A stretch of 64,000 nt of DNA from Helianthus annuus (taxonomy: Eukaryota; Streptophyta; Magnoliopsida; Asterales; Asteraceae). The translations under genes were made by a program, and so were the position numbers. The notes beneath the pieces are model-generated. The model was not told where the DNA came from. It ran no database searches and worked only from the letters and a program-made list of their open reading frames with translations. Positions 45,633-56,230 of this stretch are shown one piece after another (positions within the stretch are counted from its first letter, which is position 1; each line of letters begins with the position of its first letter). The stretch spans positions 120,680,462 through 120,744,461 of the forward strand of contig NC_035443.2 of NCBI RefSeq assembly GCF_002127325.2, read 5' to 3'.

Positions 45633-48122
45633 ATAAGCATTCCATATCCGAAAGATGAAACCGAATGTTTAAGAAGAATTCAGGAAGCAACAGAACAAGA
45701 GAAATTGTTGAGGAAGAGAAAGAGACAGGAAAAGGATGATGATGAAGCTTATGTTCCTTCTCCAGAACATGTCTCTGAGTCACAATCTCCTTCTGTCGGT
45801 CGAAAGAAAGCTGGAGCAAGAAAGAAAGTTGTATCTCCAAAGATCCGAAAAGTTACACCGAAGATTAAAATGCCGAAAATTGTCTTGAAGAAGAAGCCTT
45901 CCAAAGAAACCAGTAAACCATCAACACCACCACATGAGCCAACACCACCTCAATCACCAATCCAATCACCTCCATGACAACCTACACCTCCACAACAACC
46001 TTCACCACCAAAACAACCAACACCACCCAGACAACCATCACCTATACATCTTTCACCACTACATATTTCACCACCACCACAACAAACCTTATTCACATCG
46101 CAAGAACTTTTTCAAACACCACCTCGCACCCAAATGCAACTAACACCTAGTTCTTCTGGCAAAGGTCTTCACATTCCTCATGATAATCTTGAAGACATTG
46201 GAGATTTCGGCATTGCCAACGATGAACAAGTGAAGAAGTTGGAGAAGAAGATGGATGGAGTATTAAATGAGAACAAAAAGTTAGCTGCTGATAACAAGAA
46301 AGTTTCTGATCGTGAGAAAATTCTTGAGATACGTGTGAAAAGGCTGGAGTCTGATAACAAAGAGTTGTTGAAGAAGATTGACTCTGATCAATCAGAGATA
46401 GATATCTTGAAAGTGAGAGTTGCTGAGCTTGAAGAAGAAAAAGCTCGAAGAGATGAACAAAATGAATACTTCAAGATGAAAAACAAAGAGTTAGAAGCGG
46501 CAAAGGCATTTAGAGATCATGAATTCTATATGTTGAACAAAGTCGTTGAAAGTATGCTTGGAACGACAGTTGAACAAAAGTTTGAAGAGTTACAAGTTGA
46601 AGAACTCAGGGCACAACGTCAAGCAGTAATAGATGAACAGATGAAAGATAAAGGTAAAGGCGTGGAAGGTAGTTCTGCTGTGACAGAAAGATCAATTGTT
46701 CCTTCCATGGTTGTTGAGAATCCTGAACCTATATCTGCTATATCTGGTCTTTTTGAGGAAGATACACATCTTGAAGAGTTAATTGGTGATGATGATGAAG
46801 AAGATGATGATGATGAAGATGAGGAAGAAGAGGGTGATGATGATGAAGATGACGATGATGAGAAAGTCTTCTCGGCGAGCAGTCATGGTTCTGATAACGA
46901 TGACGACGATGCTCAGGGTGGTACGGGATTGAAAGTAACTGAAGCTTCCACTGAGAAAAATATTGATGATCTGATGAATGATTCTGTGAATGAAGAATCA
47001 GGGGGAGCTGAGGGAAAGGGGGAGTCGAGTGATGTTCAGAATGTTCAACAAGCCGAAAAGTTAATTTTGAGGTTGGATACTTACAGAGAAGAAGGTGGAC
47101 ATTTTCATACGTACACGTTGGAAGCAATAAAAGAACTGACGCGTATGGTGAATCCTGATTTCAAATTCGATTTTGAGGAAGAATTGAATGCCTTCGACAT
47201 CAATCAACAGCCTGAATATGAGTATAAGTATGTTGAAGAGGCTGACATGTATGACAGAGTTGAAGTTGAAGATTGGACGGATGATGAGAGTGTTAGTGAA
47301 GATACTTCACAGTTGCCTACACTGATGGAGTTCTTTACAGAAGAGAACCGAGATGAGTTGAGAAGAAAAGTTTCTGAGATTTTGAAAGATAAGAACTTTG
47401 ATGGCACTCCCAAAGACATGGAAAAGGAAGAAAAGAAAAGGTGGTTCAAAGACAGTCACGAAAGGAAGTTCAAAAGACCGTTAAAGTACTATCAACGTGA
47501 TCGAAGTGTGTCTCTCGGTGACATCATCAGCTGGGGTTTCTTACCTCAAGTGAATGCTTACGCAATCAGGAGAGAATGTGGGGTGCAGTACTTTGAATAC
47601 TTATATGACGTGATGTCATTACCCTGGTGGGATGTGGAAGAGCTATCTAAAGTCAGAACTTTAGATTATCCGGTACGAAAGAATGATATTCCAATGTGGG
47701 GGTATATCAAGTTTGAAGCGTTGAAAGAGTTTCATCATTGGAAACCGCATTACCCTAAGAGAGTGCGGAGGGTAAATCCGGAAACAGGAGTTGAAGAAAC
47801 GATACTCAATGTGAAAAAGCCAAAGACAATGAAGACTATCCCAGTGCCACCAATGGAGTAGGATTTTTACAAAGGATTCTTGGGCTGGGTGTATAGTTAC
47901 ATTTCGACTGAGGTTGTCATTACTTACAGAGCAGGAGGGGAATTAAGAGAGATACATGTGTATGACCCAATGTGGTTAGTAAATTGCTCTACGAAGGATA
48001 TTGAATGTTTATTCATCAATAAGATTCACTATCAGGCAGAAGATAAAGAGCAGGCCATGCAATTTCAACATGTTGCTACTGATAATGCAGCGGAAATACA
48101 AAATCAGCATGAATCAAAGTAG
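45633..48122 (+). pseudogene. Acidic coiled-coil ORF of unknown function, two in-frame stops
   Basis: One continuous frame opposite to the gag half, interrupted only by TGA at 45975-45977 and TAG at 47859-47861; about 825 codons in all. Order: basic Lys/Arg start, long Pro-rich segment (about 45880-46130), motif GKGLHIPHDNLEDIGDF, a predicted coiled coil of about 130 residues, a run of about 50 Asp/Glu (46780-46870), and a folded-looking C-terminal half (RPLKYYQRDRSVSLGDIISW). I do not recognise a domain; I recall similar anonymous proteins from Asteraceae repeats, but cannot confirm it. No start codon is clear because its 5' end is the chimeric junction. It may be the extra ORF of an autonomous relative. 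Confidence 0.7.
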
Positions 48123-48429
48123 AAACTGAGTAGGAACAGAAGCAGATCACTTTAAACTGGTTTTCTCATTAATTCTTCAAGAAATAGTCGAGTAGCAGTT
48201 CGGCTACACAGTAAACATGCGCGTACAAAATGAGAAAACACAACTACTATATATAGGGGATGGGATTTCGCTCCAATGACCATGTGCCATTTGGGGCGAA
48301 ATCAGATGCTAGTGATTTTGCTCCAAATGACACATTGTCATTATGAGCGAAATTAGTACATTAAACTCAAACTTTTACATATGAACAACTATGACTAAGA
48401 CACAGGCTTTAGACATTCGTGCACAGACA
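48123..48429 (-). repeat. Right terminal LTR-like end of element F
   Basis: Read on minus from 48429: TGTCTGTGCACGAATGTC, close to the LTR start of element H (TGTTGGTGCATAATGTC). TATATATA at 48250-48257. Between them, arms with GATTTCGCTCCAA and TTGGGGCGAAATC form an inverted repeat. No primer-binding site follows; the antisense ORF end does. The inner boundary is uncertain. Confidence 0.6.
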
Positions 48430-51400
48430 TTTAGGCATGGATTGGTTGTCGCATAACCAAGCCGAAATTTCCTGTGATAAAAAGCTTGTCCATATCAAAA
48501 CCCCCTCTGGTGAATCAGTCACTATTCAGGGAGATACACAATATGGGTTTCCCAGCAATGTGTCTATTCTCAAGGAATCGCAGTGTTTAAAGAGTGGATG
48601 TGTCATCTACATGGCACAAGTGACTGTGAATGATCTGAAGCCTATAATTGAAGACATTCCGATCATCTCTGAGTATCCTGATGTCTTTCCTGACGAGTTA
48701 CCTGGATTACCTCCTGAGAGGCAAGTGGAGTTCAGAATAGACATCCTTCCAGGATCTGCGCCTATCGCACAAGCTCCATATCGTCTAGCGCCTACTGAAA
48801 TGAAAGAGCTCAGAACTCAATTAGATGATTTACTGGAAAAAGGTTTTATCCAGCCCAGCTCTTCGCCTTGGGGAGCTCCTATTTTGTTCGTGAAAAAGAA
48901 GGACGGGTCAATGCGCTTATGCATTGATTACCGTGAACTGAATAAGGTAACGATCAAGAATCGTTATCCTTTGCCCAGGATCGATGATTTATTCGATCAA
49001 CTCCAAGGGGCAAGTTATTTCTCAAAGATGGATTTGAGATCTGGGTATCATCAACTCAAGGTTCGAACTGAAGATGTTCCGAAGACGACATTCATAACTA
49101 GGTATGGACATTTCGAGTTCTTAGTGATGCCTTTTGGGCTCACTAATACGCTTGCAGCCTTGATGGATCTCATGAATAGAGTCTGCAAACCATATTTAGA
49201 TAAGTTTGTCATTGTCTTTATAGACAACATACTTATTTACTCTCGTAGCCAAGTGGAACATGAAAAGCACCTTCGGTGTATTTTAGGACTGCTTCAACAA
49301 GAGAAATTGCTTGCCAAATTCTCCAAGTGTGAATTTTGACTTCTCAAAGTCCAGTTCCTTGGACATGTTGTCAGTGAACAGGGCATCCAAGTAGATCCTG
49401 CCAAGGTAGAAGCTGTTATGAAATGGGAAGCACCAAAGACACCTACGGAAATTCGCAGCTTTCTAGGTTTAGCTGGATATTATAGAAGATTCATTGAGAA
49501 CTTCTCAAGAATAGCGGCACCATTAACCTCTTTGACCCGTAAGAATGTGAAATTTGACTGGGGTCTAAAGAAGCAGGAATCTTTCGAGATTCTAAAGCAA
49601 ATATTGAGTAATGCTCCGGTATCATCTTTACCAGAAGGAATTGAAGAGTTTGTTGTATACTGCGATGCTTCACACACCGGCATGGGGTGTGTACTTATGC
49701 AACGAGGCAATGTAATTGCCTATGCATCGCGACAACTAAAGGTGCATGAAAAGAATTACACCACCCATGATTTGGAATTGGGTGCTGTTGTATTCGCACT
49801 AAAGTTATGGAGACATTATTTGTATGGAACAAAATGTGTAATCTACTCGGATCACAAAAGTCTCCAACATCTGTTCAATCAGAAAGAACTCAATATGAGA
49901 CAACGTCGTTGGATGGAAAGTTTGAACGACTATGATTGTGAGATACGCTACCATCCAGGTAAAGCGAACGTAGTCGCTGATGCTCTAAGCCGAAAAGAAA
50001 GAGTTAAACCAATCAGGATTAATGCTAAGAGCATTGAGTTGAAGAATAGTTTGAATGAAAGACTACTAGCTGCTTAGAAAGACGCTATTTTGGAAGTTAA
50101 CCTTCCCAATGAGAAGTTAGGTGTAACTGTTGAACAGTTAGCACCTAGGAAGAATGGAATCCTCAGAATGAATGGAAGAATTTGGGTTCCTATTCAAGGA
50201 GGACTTCGAGATGTGATCCTCCAGGAAGCCCACAACTCCAAGTACTCAGTTAACCCTGGAGGTGACAAAATGTATCAAGATTTGAAGAATAATTATTGGT
50301 GGATAGGTTTGAAGAAATCTATTGCCACACATGTAGCTAAGTGCCTAACATATGCTTAGATTAAAGTTGAACATCAAAAGCCATCAGGCCTACTTCAACA
50401 ACCAGAACTCCCTAAGTGGAAGTGGGAGATGGTAACCATGGATTTCATAACCAAGTTACCTAAAACAAAACACGGAAATGATACCATATGGGTTATTGTG
50501 GATAGACTAACAAAGTCAGTACATTTCTTACCCATTAAGGAGACTCATAGCTCCGATAAATTAGCCCAGTTGTACGTAGATAAGATTGTAGCTCTTCATG
50601 GAGTACCGATGGCTATTATCTCTGATAGCGATACTAGATACACCTCACACTTTTGGAAAAGTTTCCAACAATCTTTGGGCACGCGTTTGAATTTTAGTAC
50701 TGCTTACCATCCTCAGACAGATGGACAGAGTGAGCGTACAATTCAGACTTTGGAAGACATGCTTCGTGCATGTGTTATTGATTTAGGTGGTAGTTGGGAT
50801 GACCACCTGCCATTGATCGAGTTCTCCTATAACAATAGCTACCATACAAGTATTCAGGCTGCACCTTTTGAGGCATTATATGGTAGGAAGTGCAGAACGC
50901 CTATCTGTTGGGCAGAAGTAGGAGAAGCTCAGTTATCAGGACCTGATATAGTCCTTGAAACGATGGACAAGATTGTCCAGATTTGTGATAGCCTGAGAGC
51001 TGCCAGGGATAGGCAGAAGAGTTATGCCGATAAGAGGCAAAAACCTCTAAAGTTCGAGGTAGGCGATAAGGTTCTATTGAAGGTGTCACCCTGGAAAGGT
51101 GTGATGCGTTTTGGTAAAAAGGGCAAGTTGAGCCCTAGGTATATTGGACCCTTTGCGATAGTTGAATGTGTCGGCAGTGCAGCTTATAAGCTAAACTTGC
51201 CTGAGGAGCTGAGTGGAATTCACAATGTGTTCCACATTTGTAATCTCAAGAAATGTCTAGCCGATGAATCGCTAGCTATGTCCCATAAAGATGTTCAAAT
51301 CGATGAAAGCTTGAGATTCGTTGAAAGACCTATATCGATCGAGGATCGACAAGTTAAAAGGCTCCGAAGAAAGCATGTACCTATAATAAAGGTCAAATGG

Positions 51401-51478
51401 GATGCTCGCAGAGGTCCCGAGTATACATGGGAAGTCGAGTCCACTATGAGGCAGAAGTACCCTCACTTATTCCAGTAA
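48430..51478 (+). pseudogene. pol: Element E pol: RT, RNase H, integrase, chromodomain (three in-frame stops)
   Basis: Continues the gag-protease frame after element F. One frame with stops TGA 49337-49339 (Trp in element A), TAG 50075-50077 and TAG 50357-50359. RT: the catalytic motif reads FIDN instead of FIDD (AAC at 49226-49228), which would abolish polymerase activity. RNase H contains [12 protein letters not shown]. The integrase zinc motif reads CLTY where element A has CLTC; the catalytic core is present ([24 protein letters not shown]). C-terminal chromodomain ends PHLFQ. All these lesions can be explained by C-to-T or G-to-A changes. The element can only move if served by another copy. 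Confidence 0.94.
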
Positions 51479-51514
51479 ATCTCGGGGTCGAGATTTCTTT
51501 TAAGGGGGTGAGGA
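51477..51514 (+). promoter_or_regulatory. Hairpin and polypurine tract of element E
   Basis: Perfect 8-bp hairpin AAATCTCG / CGAGATTT, loop GGGT (51477-51496), then CTTTTAAGGGGGTGAGGA up to the LTR start at 51515. Same layout as in element A, with a different stem and loop. Confidence 0.88.
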
Positions 51515-54500
51515 TGTGACACCACGTAAAAACGTGTCCAAATTATATATAGACACGTGTCCTGAACTTTAAACATGTGGAAATTTCGTGAAGGACTTAA
51601 AATGTCAACATGCCAAACTTGAGCCTCTGATTGACACTACGTAGATAATATATTCTTAATCGAAAGATTAATTGAATATAAGAAGCCATCTGTGTATATA
51701 TATGAAAGATGATAAGGCTACGGGAATTAAACATGTCAACATGTTAAGTTTACCTCTGAATGACCTTTTTAAACATTCCCCAAAAGCTTTATAATTTATA
51801 TTATACACATTGATAAATGGTTACTAGAAAAATTATAAACCTCGGCTATTAATGATAGTTCATAGTTCAATTCTTCAAATTTGAAGTTCATGTGCAATAC
51901 CAACAAATCTTCATATAAGGACAACCCCTATAAACTCCAAGGAGACACATTGCATGGCATGGTTATTTGAGTATTCAGAACTGACCATTTGGACTGATAC
52001 ATGAAATTATTGTTCAAGATTCGGACATTGGAAATGCATGGAAAAGTGTATGAAAGTTTTAAAATTTTGTCCTCTGGTCAACGGTTACGGACCGTATGGC
52101 CCTAGGCTTACGATCCGCAAGGAGGTTACTGGGCGATGCAAATCAGGTTCGGTTACGGACCGCATGCTTTGTGACTTACGGTCCGTAAGATCCGGATACG
52201 GTCCGCAAGACTTTTAGCTTACGGTCCGTAAGCTCGTCGCTGGGCAGAATTGTGGACATATGTATGTTTCAGCTGTTTAACTGACTTTAACAGACTTGTT
52301 TCGAAACAAGGGACTATTGGACGGTAATATTAAACCACTAGGACACCTGGGGTGATCCTAGGGCCTCCCATAACAGCTGGAGATGATCCAAACACTTGGG
52401 AGTTACTATATAAGAGGCACTAGTCTTAAGTTCATATGCACTTCATTTGCAAGCATGTTCAAACCAACTTCTGGAGCATTGCAAGGACTTGGAGAAGAAT
52501 TAGAAGTGTAGAAAAGACAGCTTGGACCTGTAGTAAGCTCCTAATTACCTGTTTAGTCCTTATAATTAGCTTAATTACTCTATAGTTAAACATATCGTAA
52601 ATTTAGTTTGACTTTCGTTTTAATTACATATGGTTTAACCACTGATCAAATTGAAAGTGGTTATAAGACCACATTAGTGTAGGTGATTAACCCTTAAAAG
52701 GGTATCCCCTAATATTCTCGTTTGACTGGTCAATTGTCGGGTCAAAGTAGTTTGACAAAAAGTCAAACTGGACAGAATGGTCAAAAATGATTAAAATCAA
52801 TAAACCAAAGGTTCTAAATTATATTTTAACATTCTAATGACTTGGTAATTGATATTAAAACATGTTTTATCTGTCCTAACCCGGCAATTAATAGTCTAAG
52901 GTCAGTTTATAACCGAAAATCGCAAAAGCTTGACTTTTGCTTTGACTTTCAGTTCTAACCCGTTTAAGCTTAATTCTTCCATGTTTTAAGCTTCCATTAG
53001 AACCACATTATTCAGTAGTATAACCCTCTGAAGTTATATTACATGATGCCTAGTGGTTTGAATTATATGCACTTGATCGCAATTATGCTTAACAATGCCT
53101 TAAACGCCCTTTTGTCATAGAACTGAGATTTTAGCAATATGAATAGACTAACACCTTTGCTACTAATATTTAAACATGTCTCGAAAATTTGACATCAGTT
53201 TGAGGTCTAGAATAGGAGTTATGCTCAATAGCGTAATTAAGAAGCTTTTTATTAATTAAAAGGCGTAATTAGCATAAAGCCTATCTAAACCCGATTGTTG
53301 ACACCAAACTTTTTACCTACTAATGTAAAATAATAATTTGGGATTTTTGAAGATTTTTACTTATTTTTAGGCTGAGCATAACATAGGATTATAGCTTGAT
53401 TTCGGTAATTGTCGGTTTTAACTTTTCATAAATAAAATGAGTTTTACATAACTTTTCAATGCCAAACCTTTTGCTACTGATTCTATATGATAAACAGAAT
53501 ATTTTGAACCTTATAAACTGATCAAAAATTCAGATTTTCTTTTTTAACCCGAATATCCCTTTAAACCGACTTTTAAACGTTTTTAGCACCTAGTATGGGT
53601 CAAAACTATTTTTTGGCATACAAAACTTATTACCCACTGATGTTTTAAGCTAAATTATATAATTATACAGTAAGCCAAAGATTTAAACTCAGAAGTGTAT
53701 TTTAACCTTTAAAGCCTAGGTAAAATTACCAAAATGCTCCTACCGTGCATAGTTCGGTTATATATGATAAATTTCATTTATATAAAGTACCTTACTGTTA
53801 TAACTTATAAAAATATATATTTTTAATGATTAGATCAGACCTGAAACTCAGTTTAATAATTAAACCCTTTTATGAGCATTAAAATTACCAAAATGCCCTT
53901 ATGGGACTTATTATGGTTTAAATTACTTTTTGGGCATATATGTTAATATATTACTGATATATTAACATATCTTGAGCATAATAATGATTAAGACCTGTAT
54001 ATAATCTATTTAGTTAACCGTTACGCGTTTATACGTTCGGATCGATTTACGTGGCTAGTTTGCGTAAAATAGCCGAAACGGGCTTAACCTTATCATTAAG
54101 TTCTCGTTTTCCAGAATGTGTTTAGTTTACCCCTATTATACAAGTATCCAAGCTTGTCGGGTCTAAACCACATTCTATTACGGTCCCCGCTTAATCTAGC
54201 GTTTAGAACCGTAAGGTTTCATTCTAGCTAGCCGGTCTAAGTCCTTGACTTAATTAAAGACCCGTTAGCATCCTAATAGGTTAATAAACCTCTTATATAG
54301 ATTAAATAGCTTCCGGTAGAAGGTACCTTCGAAAGGCTTTAGGATTTTACTACTTGCATCAGGTAAATAGTTTTAACTTATTTTCTCTTATACGGGCTTG
54401 GGATACGGTATTATAATAATGCCGCTTGGTCGGGTATGGGATTATTCAATCGGATTGTGATTTAATAAATCCGCATAACCCGTTTTAATCTGTATTGTTT

Positions 54501-55188
54501 GATAACATAAACATTGGGGGTTAACGACCTTGTCCTGGATATCCTCGGCTCATTTAAGTTATTAATGGCTACGACCTATGCACGGGGTGCAGGCATGCAC
54601 CTGACAGATGCAAATGCTAAATACTAAATTACCCACAAGTTGGGGATAACTCCTCTGTGGGTTTTATAAGTGGTGAGTCGGTTAATTACGTCCGGCTTCC
54701 AAACTGGCCCCACATGTATGACAAACATGTAAAACTGTATACAAGATTTTAATAAAGATTGTCCCAAGTTATAAATGGTTTGTGCCATGTGCACTCAAAT
54801 AAATTTTCATAAATATTTTCAAAATGAGTCAGTTAAATTGTATTTACCAGTGTAAACTAACGTATTTTCTTAAAGACTGATTGACAGGTACCTCTCGAAA
54901 TAGGCTAGAGCTATAGGGTGTCATAGAGGATCTTGCAAATCCATAAGATACCTGAATTCTGTAGTTTTTGTTTCCTTGTACATTTATGATCCGCCTGTGG
55001 ATCTTATTACATTCCAGTCTTTATTATTCTTATACTCAAATACTCAGACAATATGGTTTGTAATAGTTTATTTACCCAGCCTTCTGATGTACTATATTAT
55101 TGTGTGTATTGACAATGATGATATCAACTACGTCACGATACTCCCTGCCGGGCCCACCGGTAATATGTGGAAATATCGGGGTGTGACA
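51515..55188 (+). repeat. 3' LTR of element E (3674 bp)
   Basis: Near-identical to 33511-37185, with scattered transitions. Ends GGTGTGACA at 55188, followed by CGAGG. Confidence 0.94.
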
Positions 55189-56230
55189 CGAGGTCGGTTC
55201 TAAAAGCTGTCTTGTCTTCGTCTTCAAGCTTCATTTGAACTTGGTGATAACCCTTGTAACAATCCAAGAAGCATTTCCATCTGAATGGTGCGAGAGAGTC
55301 TATCTTTTTGTCAATCTCGGGCAAAGAGTAGTAATCTTTAGGGCATGCCTTGTTGAGGTCTGTATAATCGACGCACATTCTCCATCCTCCGCTTGACTTC
55401 TCCACCATTACGGGGTTTGCCACCCAACTCTGATAGCGCACTTCTCTTAAGATTCCTGCCTTTAACAATTCACAGACTTGTTCGTTCATTGCTTTGGTCT
55501 TATCCGCCCCTAAGCTGCGCCTTCTTTGTACTTTTGGTTCAACGGAGAGATAAGTGTTTAGACAGTGCTCTGCAATGTCGCGTGGGACACCGGTCATGTC
55601 TGCCGGAGTCGAGGCGAAGATGTCCATATTCCTGAACAAGAGTTGTTTGAGGTACGTTCTGATGTTTGGTGAGATTGTGTGGCCAATCGTCACCGTTTGC
55701 TCTGGGTACTTGCGATTTAAAACCCACCTTACTGGTTCTATTGTTGAAACTTTTGCCACTTTGGTTGGGCGCAACTCCTCTGTCGACATTACTTCCTTTT
55801 TTGCATAAATAATCGCCACCCCCGTCTTAGTTGGAAACCCGATGGCTGAGTGGGGTGTGGAAGTTACCATGTTTAATTCGCCTTGGGTTTCTCTCCCAAT
55901 CAACACGTCATGCCTTGATTTGACAGGCATTACCATGAAATTCACATTTGTTGTTCTTGAATGCTTTCCGTCAGAGAACGTGACGGGAAAGCTGATTTGG
56001 CCTAGTGGGAAGACCATTTCGTTACAAAAGCCTGACAGAGGGTAATCGACTGGCTCGAGTCTTGCTTTATCTTCGTCGTCAAACTGACTAAAGCATTGCT
56101 CGTAGATGATATATGTTGTACTTCCTGGGTCGATAAAGATGTACTTTGTTTCATAATGACCAACAATTTCGGTAATAACAACGGGACGTGTTGCGCGAGG
56201 GCCTCCGCGTACTACCGGGAAAATGACTTG
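55189..56230 (-). pseudogene. pol: Element G protease and N-terminal RT
   Basis: In frame with gag upstream. Protease motif IDPGSTTYIIY, then a spacer and RT with GWRMCVDYTDLNKACPKD and SLPEIDKKID. The coding ends at KTAFRTDL where element E inserted; the CGAGG duplication (55189-55193) lies in these codons, and the frame resumes at 33510. No stop inside this part after the TAA that precedes it at 56231-56233. Confidence 0.9.

Larger units (their letters stand above)
40934..48429. mobile_element. Element F: chimeric LTR element inside element E (TSD TTTAG)
   Basis: Flanked by TTTAG at 40929-40933 and 48430-48434, with ends TGTGAGTTCA...GCACAGACA, so it inserted as a unit. The left part (40934 to about 45632) is the 3' half of a minus-strand gag-only element: truncated gag, 3' untranslated region, polypurine tract, 691-bp LTR. 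The right part is a plus-strand ORF (45633-48122) and then an LTR-like end whose minus-strand start TGTCTGTGCACGAATGTC differs from the left LTR after about 11 bases and instead resembles element H. No primer site is found on the right. The two halves meet near 45632 in opposite coding directions. Confidence 0.82.
33511..55188 (+). mobile_element. Element E: Tekay-like Ty3 retrotransposon with 3.67-kb LTRs
   Basis: LTRs 33511-37185 (3675 bp) and 51515-55188 (3674 bp), both TGTGACACC...GGTGTGACA, flanked by CGAGG. Inside: primer site, an extra ORF before gag, spacer with mini-hairpins, gag-protease, [element F], RT-RNase H-integrase-chromodomain, hairpin and polypurine tract. Total span 21.7 kb including the 7.5-kb insert. 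In the first 250 aligned LTR bases I count eight differences, all transitions, so it is clearly older than element A. Pol is inactivated by three stops and two lost key residues. Confidence 0.94.

Noticed and set aside
46738..47127. 129-codon minus-strand ORF rich in His, Leu and Pro
   Set aside because: It is the antisense reading of the Asp/Glu run (GAT/GAA codons) of the plus-strand ORF.
47880..48122. Independent 80-codon gene
   Set aside because: It is in frame with the ORF ending at 47861 and is separated from it by one stop codon; it is the C-terminal end of the same protein.
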